From an uncultured Lachnospiraceae bacterium (GTDB taxonomy: Bacteria; Bacillota; Clostridia; Lachnospirales; Lachnospiraceae): a stretch of DNA of 64,000 nucleotides. Below, piece after piece: positions 17,228 through 25,493 of the stretch. The notes below the pieces were generated by a model. That model was not told the DNA's origin, made no database searches, and saw only the letters and a program-made list of their open reading frames with translations. Both the position numbers and the translations under genes were made by a program. The stretch covers positions 1 to 64,000 of the forward strand of contig CAJUCC010000008.1 in NCBI GenBank assembly GCA_910585205.1, written 5' to 3'. How positions within the stretch are numbered: the first letter of the stretch is position 1; every line of letters begins with the position of its first letter.

Positions 17228-18238
17228 ATGAACCGGAACAGACATAAAATTTATATCGTGGCGGAGATCGGCGGGAACTTTACGACGTTTGAACAGGCGG
17301 TGCGCCTGATCGACGCGGCAAAGGCATGCGGCGTGGACGCGGTGAAGCTGCAGACATACCGGGCAGAAACACTGTCCAGCAAAAAAGCAATATTTGACAT
17401 GGAAAATACGGGTGTGACGTCACAGTTTGAATTGTTTGACGAATATGCGATCGGAGAAGATCTGCACCGGAAAGTATTTGCCTGTGCCAGAGAGAAAGGA
17501 CTGGATATTTTTTCTTCGCCGTCGCATAAAAGCGATGTGGATCTGCTGGAACGACTTGGCTGTGATGCCTATAAGACCGGTTCGGACGATGCGGCGAATC
17601 TGCCGCTGCTTCGCTATATCGCTTCCAAAGGCAAGCCGGTGATCTATGCCACGGGAATGTGCACACTGGAAGAAGTGCGGGAGGCCGTTGACGCCATGCT
17701 GGCGGAGGGCAACAGCCGGATTACCATTCTCCATGCCATTACCGCATATCCGACCCATCCCGAAGATGTCAATCTGCGCGCCATTCAGACATTGCGTGAT
17801 GCCTTTCCGCGCCTGACAGTCGGCTATTCCGATCATACAATGGGAACGACGGCCTGTATCTGCGCCGCCGCCATGGGCGCGCAAATGCTGGAGAAACATT
17901 TTACCTGTGATAAGCGGGCGGACGGTCCCGATCATATGCACTCCGCGGATCCGGATGAAATGCGGGCCATCGTGGACGCCGTGCGGACATTCGAGATAAT
18001 GCGGGGACATGGAATCAAGATGCCTGCCGAAGCCGAACGGACTACAAGGCGGAATAACCGCAAAAGCATCGTACTTTGCCGGGACGTGAAAGCAGGCGAG
18101 CGGATTGATGCTCAGGCGGTGGATATAAAGAGACCGGGATACGGGATTGCACCGAAGTTTCTCGAACAGATAATGGGGAGACGGGCGGCGCGGGATCTGG
18201 AAAAAGAGGATGTTTTGCGGTGGGAGGATCTTGCATAG
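17228..18238 (+). CDS. NeuB-family nonulosonic acid synthase
   Basis: Condenses phosphoenolpyruvate with a six-carbon amino sugar or related aldose to give a nine-carbon nonulosonate. Evidence in the 336-residue protein includes the YIVAEIGGNF start, VDAVKLQTYR, SSPSHKSDVDLLE, YKTGSDD, a YSDHTMG loop, and EKHFTCDKRADGPDHMHS with the metal- and substrate-binding residues. A SAF/antifreeze-like domain starts near residue 275 (NRKSIVLCRDVKAGE). Whether it makes neuraminate, legionaminate, pseudaminate or another acid is not decided. The ATG at 17228 is preceded by AAAGGGGA at 17214-17221, so the upstream TTG at 17207 is unlikely. It is the key enzyme of this module. Confidence 0.9.
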   Translation: MNRNRHKIYIVAEIGGNFTTFEQAVRLIDAAKACGVDAVKLQTYRAETLSSKKAIFDMENTGVTSQFELFDEYAIGEDLHRKVFACAREKGLDIFSSPSHKSDVDLLERLGCDAYKTGSDDAANLPLLRYIASKGKPVIYATGMCTLEEVREAVDAMLAEGNSRITILHAITAYPTHPEDVNLRAIQTLRDAFPRLTVGYSDHTMGTTACICAAAMGAQMLEKHFTCDKRADGPDHMHSADPDEMRAIVDAVRTFEIMRGHGIKMPAEAERTTRRNNRKSIVLCRDVKAGERIDAQAVDIKRPGYGIAPKFLEQIMGRRAARDLEKEDVLRWEDLA

Positions 18239-18318
18239 AAAAGGGTTGTGTTTTTGCCTTCTGCCCGACAGGCATTCCCCGCCGGAGCCGGACTGCGGAC
18301 ATAAGAATTTCTAAATGT

Positions 18319-18348
18319 TCCGGCAGAGGCGGTGCCTGTACTGCCGGA
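18319..18348 (+). other. Stem-loop in the NeuB to PIG-L gap
   Basis: TCCGGCAG (18319-18326) pairs with CTGCCGGA (18341-18348). Inside it, AGGC (18327-18330) pairs with GCCT (18334-18337) around a GGT loop, leaving a three-base bulge. It lies in a 154-base gap and is followed by GACAATTTATTTC rather than a clean T-run. An attenuator, mRNA-processing site or weak terminator are possible. I saw no convincing promoter in this gap. Confidence 0.5.
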
Positions 18349-18392
18349 GACAATTTATTTCATATATAAATTTCATAAAAGGAGGAAACCAT

Positions 18393-19022
18393 ATGAATAT
18401 ACTTGCAATCGGCGCTCACTTTGACGATATTGAACTGGGCTGCAGCGGCAGTCTGAAAAAGCATGTGGACCGGGGAGACAGGGTAATCCTCTATGTGGCT
18501 ACGAAATCAGGATTTGTCAGCCCGGAGCAGAAAAAGGTGCGGGATGATGACGAGGCGATGGCGGAAGGCCGGGCGGCGGCGGCCCTGATCGGCGGTGAGC
18601 TGGTGTGCGGCGGATTCGATACGCTGTATCTGGAGTTTACGGATGATCTGAATGCGCAGCTTGTACGGTTGATCGAAAAGGAAAAGATCGATCTGATCTA
18701 TACACATTATAAAGAGGATGTGCATCACGATCATGCGGCGCTTGCGCGCGCCAGTCTCCATGCGGGGCGGCATGTTCCGCGGATGCTTGCATATCACAGC
18801 AACTATTACCAGTCGGATGTGCGGTTTACTCCTGATTTTTACGTGGATATTTCGGATACGTGGGAGACAAAGGAAGCGGTAATCCGGGCGCACAGGTCGG
18901 AATATGAACGGGTCGGCGATACGTGGATTACCTATTTCAAAAAAGAGGCATTGAATAACGGCTATGTCTGCGGCGTCAGAATGGCGGAAGGATTCCGCTG
19001 TATCAAATGGCTGGCGCAGTAG
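18393..19022 (+). CDS. PIG-L family N-acetyl-sugar deacetylase
   Basis: A 209-residue zinc-dependent deacetylase candidate. The metal and base motif His9-Phe10-Asp11-Asp12 is intact, apart from the common Pro-to-Phe change, and HDH at residues 112-114 completes the metal site. It is a same-length paralogue of the protein at 1431, whose Asp pair is replaced by Asn. In the nonulosonate module it could remove an acetyl group from the amino sugar or from the finished acid; this is inference. Its ribosome site AAGGAGG around 18379-18385 is among the strongest in the window, so expression should be high. The start is well supported. Confidence 0.88.
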   Translation: MNILAIGAHFDDIELGCSGSLKKHVDRGDRVILYVATKSGFVSPEQKKVRDDDEAMAEGRAAAALIGGELVCGGFDTLYLEFTDDLNAQLVRLIEKEKIDLIYTHYKEDVHHDHAALARASLHAGRHVPRMLAYHSNYYQSDVRFTPDFYVDISDTWETKEAVIRAHRSEYERVGDTWITYFKKEALNNGYVCGVRMAEGFRCIKWLAQ

Positions 19023-19045
19023 AGGCGGATAAAGAGGGGACGGTT

Positions 19046-19720
19046 ATGACGGGAATTATTATACAGGCGAGGACAGGTTCGAGCAGGCTGCCGGGAAAAA
19101 TTTTAAAGGTAATCCATGACAGGACGCTGCTGGACCATATTATAGACAGGCTGGCAGCGCTGCGCGCGGAAGCGGTGGTGGTGATTGCGACAAGCACGCT
19201 GCCGGGAGACGATGCAGTGGAAGAATTTTGCAGGAAAAAGGGCGTATGCTGTTTCCGGGGAAGCGAGTCCAATGTGCTGAGCCGGTATTATGAGTGTGCC
19301 AAACAGTACGGATTTGACCATATCGTGCGTCTGACGGCGGACAATCCGTTTGTGGATGTGGAGGAAGTAGACCGCCTGATCCGGTATCATACAGAAAACG
19401 GCAATGATTTTACGGAATCCTTTTCGCAGCTTCCGATCGGTGTGGGTGCGGAAATTTTCAGTTTTCCGGCGCTGAAGACCGATATGGAACGGGCGAGCAT
19501 GCCGCATCATTTTGAGCATGTGGATGAATATATTCTGGAGAATATGGAAAGTTTCCGCACGGGGACACTGCCGGTAGCGGAGCAAAAGAACCGGCCGGCG
19601 CTGCGGCTGACGGTGGATACACAGGAAGATTATGAAAAAGCCTGCTATATTGCGGCGCACAGCCGCAGCGGGCTTGCGGATACACAGGAGGCCATTGCCT
19701 TATGCTTGCAATATGCATAG
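19046..19720 (+). CDS. SpsF/NeuA-type cytidylyltransferase
   Basis: A 224-residue protein with the cytidylyltransferase start IIIQARTGSSRLPGK, then SNVLSRYYECAK and VRLTADNPFVD, which are typical of the SpsF/PseF group. These activate a sugar acid such as a nonulosonate with CTP. The start at 19046 is chosen because the conserved N-terminus begins there and AGAGGGGA occurs at 19033-19040; an upstream in-frame start would be inside the previous gene. It overlaps the next gene by 19 bases. The combination with NeuB and SpsG-like genes is the standard minimum of a CMP-nonulosonate pathway, though the acid is unidentified. Confidence 0.85.
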   Translation: MTGIIIQARTGSSRLPGKILKVIHDRTLLDHIIDRLAALRAEAVVVIATSTLPGDDAVEEFCRKKGVCCFRGSESNVLSRYYECAKQYGFDHIVRLTADNPFVDVEEVDRLIRYHTENGNDFTESFSQLPIGVGAEIFSFPALKTDMERASMPHHFEHVDEYILENMESFRTGTLPVAEQKNRPALRLTVDTQEDYEKACYIAAHSRSGLADTQEAIALCLQYA

Positions 19721-20724
19721 AGTGCTCTCACCAAAGGGGAATGGGACATCTGTTCCGGGCGTTGAATCTGATCCGGTTTCTGGAAAAAAAGCGGGCGCCG
19801 TATGTTCTGCTTGTCAATGCGGACCGCGCAGCGGCAGAGATTCTGGAGGAACGGGGAATCACCCCGGTTATTGTGGATCTGCAGGATACCCGTACCGACT
19901 GGGAGGGCAGACTGATTGCGCAGCGGGGCATTACGGTCTGGCTGAATGACAGGCTGGATACGGGCGCGGAAACCGCGGCACATGTGAAACGGGCAGGCGC
20001 TTTGCTGTTTACGGTTGATGACATGGGGGAGGGGGCGGCGCTGGCGGACGGCAATTTCGCCAGTCTGATCTTTGACCCGATGCAGCGCGTTCCGGGTAAA
20101 TCGGTGTACCGGGGCAGTGATTATCTGATTTTGAACCCGGAGATTGCAAAATACCGCAGACCGCGGGAGCGGATGGAACGGATTCTGGTGACGCTCGGCG
20201 GGAGCGACACATACGGTGTGACGCTGCAGGTAATTGCATATCTGAAAAGATGGCGGCAGCAGGCGGCAGCCGGGGCGTCTGCCAATACGGCGTTCGGTAA
20301 AATGATTACGATATTACTCGGACCGGGTTCGGCGGTACGCCGGGAAGCAGAGACAGCCGTGCAGGGAACGGACTTTGCGATTGCGGAGCATGTCCCGTCT
20401 CTGATGGCGTTTTTTGCGGAATTTGACTTTGCCATAACGGGCGGCGGTGTGACGGCGCTGGAAGCGGCGGCTTCGGGGCTGCCGTGTATGGTCATTGCCA
20501 ATGAGCGCCATGAGATACAGATCGGGGAATATCTGGAACGGACAGGGTGCGCCGTGTTTGCCGGTTATTACCGGGAAATGGTCCCGGAGCGGATAGCGGA
20601 CGTCACGGATGCACAGATACGGGAGATGAGCCGGCGGGGTATGGAGGCGGTAAATCTGTCGGGAGCGGAACGGATATACGGGGTTGTGACAGAGGCGTTG
20701 CAAAAGAGACAGGAAAAGGAATAA
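19702..20724 (+). CDS. SpsG/PseG-like nucleotide-sugar hydrolase or transferase
   Basis: A 340-residue GT-B protein like PseG and SpsG. The N-terminus has the RGMGHLFRALNL loop. The second half has RILVTLGGSDTYG, FAITGGGVTALEAAASGLP and a final helix. PseG releases the 6-deoxy-hexose from UDP during pseudaminic acid synthesis, and a GDP-linked substrate would be handled by LegG in the other pathway. PseG being a GT-B fold hydrolase while LegG is a hydrolysing epimerase makes this presence notable. No acetyltransferase domain is fused to it. It is translationally coupled to the cytidylyltransferase and closely followed by the WbqC-like gene. Confidence 0.82.
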   Translation: MLAICIECSHQRGMGHLFRALNLIRFLEKKRAPYVLLVNADRAAAEILEERGITPVIVDLQDTRTDWEGRLIAQRGITVWLNDRLDTGAETAAHVKRAGALLFTVDDMGEGAALADGNFASLIFDPMQRVPGKSVYRGSDYLILNPEIAKYRRPRERMERILVTLGGSDTYGVTLQVIAYLKRWRQQAAAGASANTAFGKMITILLGPGSAVRREAETAVQGTDFAIAEHVPSLMAFFAEFDFAITGGGVTALEAAASGLPCMVIANERHEIQIGEYLERTGCAVFAGYYREMVPERIADVTDAQIREMSRRGMEAVNLSGAERIYGVVTEALQKRQEKE

Positions 20725-20728
20725 TATT

Positions 20729-21457
20729 ATGAAAGCGGAAGAAAAAACAGTTGTGATTCATCAGCCGGACTTTATGCCGTATCTGGGATTTTTTGACAGG
20801 CTGCTGCACGCGGACACGTATGTGGTGCTGGAGGTGGCACAGTATGTGAACGGCACAAGCAAGAGCTGGATGAACCGGGATAAGATCAAGACCGCAAAAG
20901 GAGAACAGTGGATTACGGTCTGTGTGAAAAAGGCGCCGCGGGAAACACAAATCAAGGATATATTGCTGCTGGACGACGGAAAGTGGCAGAAAAATAATCT
21001 CGGACTACTGCATCAGAATTACCGGAAGGCGCCATATTATCATGAGATTATGCCATATGTGGAAAGGCTCTACGGCGGCAGCTATACGCACTTCTGGCAG
21101 TTCGGCTTTGCTTCGATCCAGATGTTACTGGAATTATTTGCCATTGATATAGAAATCGTATTTTCATCCGATCTGCATCCGCAGGGGAAAAATAACGATA
21201 TGATTGTTGACATCATGCAGAAACTGGGCGCGCGTACGTATCTCTCCGGGACGGGGGCGGCGGATTACTATGATCCGGCTGTCTATGAGCGCGCGGGTAT
21301 CCGGGTGATCTGGCAGTCGTTTGAACATCCGGTCTATCCACAGCAGTTCGGAGACTTTATCCCGTATCTGAGCAGCATCGATCTGTTGTTTAACTGTGGA
21401 ATTGCGGAGTCCGGCAGGATACTGCGGGGGATGACGGGGAACGGAAGAGGAGAATAA
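20729..21457 (+). CDS. WbqC-like family protein
   Basis: A 242-residue protein with the WbqC-family start IHQPDFMPYLGFFDRL, the conserved NRDKIKT segment, YPQQFGDFIPYLSSIDLLFN and the final GI-x-SGRILRG. WbqC-like proteins occur in O-antigen and capsule clusters next to nucleotide-sugar genes; their exact reaction is not established. Here it follows the SpsG-like gene by four bases and ends one base before a membrane protein gene. A role in the nonulosonate or amino-sugar pathway is an inference from its place. The ribosome site AGGAAAAGGA precedes the ATG. Confidence 0.8.
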   Translation: MKAEEKTVVIHQPDFMPYLGFFDRLLHADTYVVLEVAQYVNGTSKSWMNRDKIKTAKGEQWITVCVKKAPRETQIKDILLLDDGKWQKNNLGLLHQNYRKAPYYHEIMPYVERLYGGSYTHFWQFGFASIQMLLELFAIDIEIVFSSDLHPQGKNNDMIVDIMQKLGARTYLSGTGAADYYDPAVYERAGIRVIWQSFEHPVYPQQFGDFIPYLSSIDLLFNCGIAESGRILRGMTGNGRGE

Positions 21458-21458
21458 T

Positions 21459-23102
21459 ATGGTTATTTTTACGGCGGATCCGATTGTCTGGATGCGGAAA
21501 AAAGCAGAGGGAATCAGACCATCTGTCAGATGGACGTTTGCGGTGACGTTTTTCGCGGGCATTCTGGTTCATTTCTACAATATGAGCCACAAGTTTTTTA
21601 ATTATTTCGAGATGGGCAATATATTTTCGAAAATGCCCTTTCTGCAGGAAGACACGGTTGCGCTCGGGCGGTGGTTTATGCCGATTGCGACCAATCTGTT
21701 TACAAGTTTCAGCATGCCGGTGTTTAACACGTTGATCTGTCTGTTTTATATGGCGCTGGCTTCCGCTCTGATTGTGGAACTGCTGGAGATTCGTTCCCGG
21801 GCGCTCGGGGTGGCATTCGGCCTTGTGTTTGTAACCTTTCCGGGGCTGACCTGCGTTCTTTCTTACGGGGTGAATTGTGACGAGATCATACTGGCGCTGC
21901 TGTTGTCGATTCTGTCGGCCTTTGCGTTTTACCGGTGGAAATACGGCATGGTCTGGGGCGCCGTTTTCCTGTGCTTTTCGCTCGGGGCGTATCAGCCGTA
22001 TATGTCTGCGACGATCGGCATAATTTATATGATGCTCTTTTTGAAAGCGTTTCGTGAACGCTGTGACTGGAAATCGTTTTTTCTGGATGCGGGCAAGGCG
22101 GTGGCAATGCTGGCGGCGGGATTCATTCTGTATTACGGGCTGCTACAGCTTATCGTTGTGATAACCGGCGTGCAGATGAGCGATTATCACGGGGTCAACG
22201 ATATGGCGAGCTTTACGCCGAAAGGGCTGGCAAAAGGGCTTGTGTACACGTATGGCTATTTTCTTTCCTATTTCTTTACGACGGCCTACACGTATACGGC
22301 AGACCGGATTGTATGTAATCTGATCGGCGCTGCGGCTTTTGCCGCTGTTTTGATAAGGCGGATGCGGACAGCGCGTGCGGCGGTGGACGATACGAATGCC
22401 GGCGTGCGGCAGGCGCAGACGGACCGCTGTTCCAATATTCTGCTCGGCATCCTTTTCTGCTTTCTGCCGCTCGGCGTCAATGCGGCGCCGTTTCTGATGG
22501 CAGACCGGGTTGGGGCCGGGGTGGATCGTTATATGATCTTTTCCATGATGTTTTTATGGGCGCTTTTGCTGGCGATGCTGGATCTGTGCAGGGATGAAAA
22601 AGTGACGTTTGTGTCGGAAAAGGCAAAGCACCTCGTGCGGTGGGCCGCCGTATTGTCGGTGGCCGCCGGCATCGTATCGGGATTTGTTATCAGCAATCAG
22701 GCGTACCACCGGATGGAGGCCATGACGGAGACAACCGGGGCGCTGCTGAACCGGATTGCCGCCCGGATGGAGTCGCAGCCGGAATGGCATAAGGATATAC
22801 CGGTTTATTTTGTCAACTGCCGGGCGCTGGTCAATCAGAATTATGAGGTGGATATTCCGGCGTATGATATGATTCGCAATATGCCGGGGACATTTCTGCG
22901 TTCGTCGTATAGCGAGGAGGCGATCGTTGACTATCTGGAAGTGTATCTGCATTTTCCGGTCAGTGAGGCGACCGATGCGGAGCGGGCGCGGGTGGAGAAG
23001 AACCCTGCTTTTGCACGGATGGAAAGTTTTCCGGCAGAGAGTGCGGTACAGGTGATCGACGGGGTAATGGTTGTGAAAATAAGCGAGGGGGAAGAATATT
23101 AG
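21459..23102 (+). CDS. GtrII-like membrane glucosyltransferase-domain protein
   Basis: A 547-residue polytopic membrane protein. The first extracytoplasmic loop contains EMGNIFSKMPFLQEDTVALGRWFMP; this DTVALGRW-type sequence is typical of Glucos_trans_II (GtrII) proteins. About 10-12 hydrophobic helices follow, then a soluble C-terminal region of about 130 residues (from about 420). The family moves sugar from a polyprenyl phosphate to a surface glycan outside the membrane. A GtrB-like enzyme at 24495 could make its lipid-linked donor. A relative lies on the minus strand at 28413. A GAGGAG ribosome site supports the start. Confidence 0.8.
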   Translation: MVIFTADPIVWMRKKAEGIRPSVRWTFAVTFFAGILVHFYNMSHKFFNYFEMGNIFSKMPFLQEDTVALGRWFMPIATNLFTSFSMPVFNTLICLFYMALASALIVELLEIRSRALGVAFGLVFVTFPGLTCVLSYGVNCDEIILALLLSILSAFAFYRWKYGMVWGAVFLCFSLGAYQPYMSATIGIIYMMLFLKAFRERCDWKSFFLDAGKAVAMLAAGFILYYGLLQLIVVITGVQMSDYHGVNDMASFTPKGLAKGLVYTYGYFLSYFFTTAYTYTADRIVCNLIGAAAFAAVLIRRMRTARAAVDDTNAGVRQAQTDRCSNILLGILFCFLPLGVNAAPFLMADRVGAGVDRYMIFSMMFLWALLLAMLDLCRDEKVTFVSEKAKHLVRWAAVLSVAAGIVSGFVISNQAYHRMEAMTETTGALLNRIAARMESQPEWHKDIPVYFVNCRALVNQNYEVDIPAYDMIRNMPGTFLRSSYSEEAIVDYLEVYLHFPVSEATDAERARVEKNPAFARMESFPAESAVQVIDGVMVVKISEGEEY

Positions 23103-23522
23103 ATGAAGAGCTTTTCGATGAGAGAGTTGTATGTCGGGCAGAAGGCGGAAAAGGAATTCCCGGTGACGGCGGAAACCGGCGCCGCGTTTGCGGAAGTGTC
23201 CCATGACAAAAATCCTCTGCATCTGGATGAAGCATATGCGCAGCAGACGGCATTTGGCAGGCGGATTGCACACGGTATGCTGGCCGGCAGCTATATTTCT
23301 GCCCTGATCGGCATGGAGCTGCCCGGGGAAGGCGCGGTTTATATGAAGCAGGAGCTGACGTTTCTGCGTCCGGTGTATTATGGCGATACAATCCGGGTGG
23401 AAGTGACCGTGGAGGAACTGCAGCAGGAAAAAAAGCGTGCGGTATTGTCTACAAACTGTTATAATCAGGAAGGAAAGCAGGTCATTGCCGGCAGTGCGCT
23501 GGTGAAACCGAAGGAGGATTAA
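23103..23522 (+). CDS. MaoC-like enoyl-CoA hydratase
   Basis: A 139-residue hot-dog-fold protein of the MaoC-like (R)-specific enoyl-CoA hydratase group. The catalytic motif SHDKNPLH has Asp35 and His40, followed by FGRRIAHGML. The usual Gly before the Asp is His here, which occurs in some relatives. Such enzymes hydrate crotonyl-CoA or similar to (R)-3-hydroxyacyl-CoA. Its gene starts right after the stop of the membrane gene and is followed four bases later by a GNAT gene with AAGGAGG at its ribosome site. It is unusual in a glycan cluster. It may supply a 3-hydroxyacyl group to decorate an amino sugar, which is inference. Confidence 0.82.
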   Translation: MKSFSMRELYVGQKAEKEFPVTAETGAAFAEVSHDKNPLHLDEAYAQQTAFGRRIAHGMLAGSYISALIGMELPGEGAVYMKQELTFLRPVYYGDTIRVEVTVEELQQEKKRAVLSTNCYNQEGKQVIAGSALVKPKED

Positions 23523-23526
23523 CGCC

Positions 23527-24438
23527 ATGGTATTATCATATATGGACAATATTTTCAAATTGAGCCACTGTTTTGTAAAACGGGATTACAGCAGTATCCG
23601 GGACGAGATTCTGGAGATGAAGGAAGAGTTGAGCTACCGGTATGAGGAAGGCGGAGAGGTGTGGGGGTATCGGATCTCCAAGAATATGCCGGTTTCCGGG
23701 CTGTATGGCTTTGACGCTTATGTGGTGCGCTTTTATTTTACGAACGTGGATACGCTGCACAATGCCCATCAGGAACAGATCATGGAAAAGCTGTTTGAAG
23801 CGCTCCGGCATGAAATGGAAGTCTGCCGGGGGTATTATAATCTGCGCATTCCCGCGCATGTGGTTGATGTTCTGAAAGGGTTTAACAAATATATGGCCGG
23901 CGGCATTTTCTGCGGGGGCACGGTGGAGCAGGTGGTAAGCGGCCGGGAAGTGGAGATTCCTCACCGGGAGGGAATCCGGGTATTTTTTGCCGAGCGGGAA
24001 TATCTGAAAGAGCACAGAGAGCAGCTTCTTTCAATGACCTACTCTTCCTTTGCTTCTTATCAGGGACAGTACCATATTTCCTCCGTTACCGACGATAAGG
24101 CCGGTGTGATCTACGAAAAATGGATTGAAAGCTATTTTGAAAATTTTGAGGACAACCGTATCTTTGTCGTGGAATATCAGGGGGAGCCGATCGGATTCTG
24201 CACGATCGGCGAGGACGAACATGTGGTGGAAGGGCAGCTTTCCGCGATTTCCTCCGCCCACAGGAAACTGGGCGGATACCGGACGCTGATCTCTTCCCTG
24301 ATTAATTATGCCTGGAATAACGGAAAGAGCTTTACGGCAAGTACCCAGTTTGACAATTATATCGTACAGGGGACATGGAATTCTCTCGGCATGAAACCTT
24401 ACTTCTCGTTTTATAATTTTCATTTTGACAATCGCTGA
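23527..24438 (+). CDS. GNAT-fold acyltransferase-like protein
   Basis: A 303-residue protein. Residues about 155-295 look like a GNAT acyltransferase: MTYSSFASYQGQYH, then YQGEPIGFCTIGEDE, GQLSAISSAHRKLGGYRTL (acyl-CoA-binding region), and NNGKSFTASTQFDNYIVQGTW. This resembles WecD/RffC-type amino-sugar N-acyltransferases. The first 150 residues form an additional domain I do not recognise. The ribosome site AAGGAGG at 23511-23517 is excellent. It is next to a MaoC-like hydratase, so 3-hydroxyacyl-CoA may be its donor, and a nonulosonate or 3-aminosugar its acceptor; both are guesses from context. Confidence 0.75.
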   Translation: MVLSYMDNIFKLSHCFVKRDYSSIRDEILEMKEELSYRYEEGGEVWGYRISKNMPVSGLYGFDAYVVRFYFTNVDTLHNAHQEQIMEKLFEALRHEMEVCRGYYNLRIPAHVVDVLKGFNKYMAGGIFCGGTVEQVVSGREVEIPHREGIRVFFAEREYLKEHREQLLSMTYSSFASYQGQYHISSVTDDKAGVIYEKWIESYFENFEDNRIFVVEYQGEPIGFCTIGEDEHVVEGQLSAISSAHRKLGGYRTLISSLINYAWNNGKSFTASTQFDNYIVQGTWNSLGMKPYFSFYNFHFDNR

Positions 24439-24494
24439 GGCGAAGCGGCACATGATTTTGGTTTCAGGCCGGTCACAGAAGAAAAGAGGTATCT

Positions 24495-25493
24495 ATGAGC
24501 TGTATTTTATATCTGGTTGTGCCCTGTTACAATGAGGAAGCGGTGCTTCCCGATACGGCGGCGGCGCTGGAACGGAAATATCAAACTCTGACAAAGCAGG
24601 GAAAAATCAGCCGGGAGAGCAGGATCCTTTTTGTCAACGACGGTTCCCGGGACGGGACCTGGCGTATTATTACGGAGCTGTTTCACAAAAATGCTCTTTT
24701 TTGCGGACTGAATCTTTCCCGCAACAGAGGACATCAGAATGCCGTGCTGGCCGGGGTGCTGACGGCGCAGGAAAAGGCGGATGCAGTGATTTCCATCGAT
24801 GCGGATCTGCAGCAGGATATTGACGCCATTGACCAAATGCTGGAAAAGTATGAAAACGGCTGCGACGTCGTATACGGTGTGCGCAACACGCGGGATACGG
24901 ACGGATTTGTGAAAAAAAATACCGCACTCGGATTTTATAAACTGATGCAGATGATGGGTTGTGAAGTGATAACAAACCATGCGGACTATCGACTGCTGTC
25001 AAAGCGGGTGATCGCATGTCTGGCGCAGTACGGGGAAGTGAATCTGTTTCTGCGGGGACTGATTCCGACAATGGGATTTTCCTCGGATGTCGTCTGCTTT
25101 GATGTGCGGGAGCGGCAGGCGGGAGAGTCGAAATATACGATGAAGAAGATGCTGGCCTTTGCCATAGACGGGATCACATCCTTCAGTATCCGTCCGCTGC
25201 AGATGATTTCCGTACTCGGATTCCTGATGTTGATTGTGAGCATTGTTATGATCGGAACGACAATATTTGACTATTACAGCGGCCGTACCGTGCCGGGGTG
25301 GTCATCGAGTTATTGTTCGACCTGGTTTATCGGCAGTGTACAGCTTTTATCGCTTGGCGTGATCGGAGAGTATATCGGCAAAATTTATATGGAGACAAAA
25401 CACAGGCCGCGCTATCATATTGAGAGCTATTTATGGAAAGAGAACACGGGCAGTGATGGAACAGAAGACAAAAAGGAAACGGATGAAAGATAG
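24495..25493 (+). CDS. GT2 glycosyltransferase (GtrB/DPM1-like) with C-terminal membrane helices
   Basis: A 332-residue GT2 enzyme like GtrB, which puts glucose or a related sugar on undecaprenyl phosphate. The N-terminus has LVVPCYNEEAVLP, FVNDGSRDGTW, and SIDADLQQD (the DxD-like metal site). Two hydrophobic helices at about 235-260 and 275-300 anchor it, and LGVIGEYIGKIYMETKHRP is the family C-terminus. The GtrII-like proteins at 21459 and 28413 could use its product on the outer face. AAAGAGG precedes the ATG. It overlaps the next gene by 11 bases. Confidence 0.9.
   Translation: MSCILYLVVPCYNEEAVLPDTAAALERKYQTLTKQGKISRESRILFVNDGSRDGTWRIITELFHKNALFCGLNLSRNRGHQNAVLAGVLTAQEKADAVISIDADLQQDIDAIDQMLEKYENGCDVVYGVRNTRDTDGFVKKNTALGFYKLMQMMGCEVITNHADYRLLSKRVIACLAQYGEVNLFLRGLIPTMGFSSDVVCFDVRERQAGESKYTMKKMLAFAIDGITSFSIRPLQMISVLGFLMLIVSIVMIGTTIFDYYSGRTVPGWSSSYCSTWFIGSVQLLSLGVIGEYIGKIYMETKHRPRYHIESYLWKENTGSDGTEDKKETDER

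Noticed and set aside
17228..18238. Naming the NeuB-family protein as sialic acid synthase NeuB, LegI or PseI
   Set aside because: Sequence inspection alone does not separate the three, and the pathway context is mixed.
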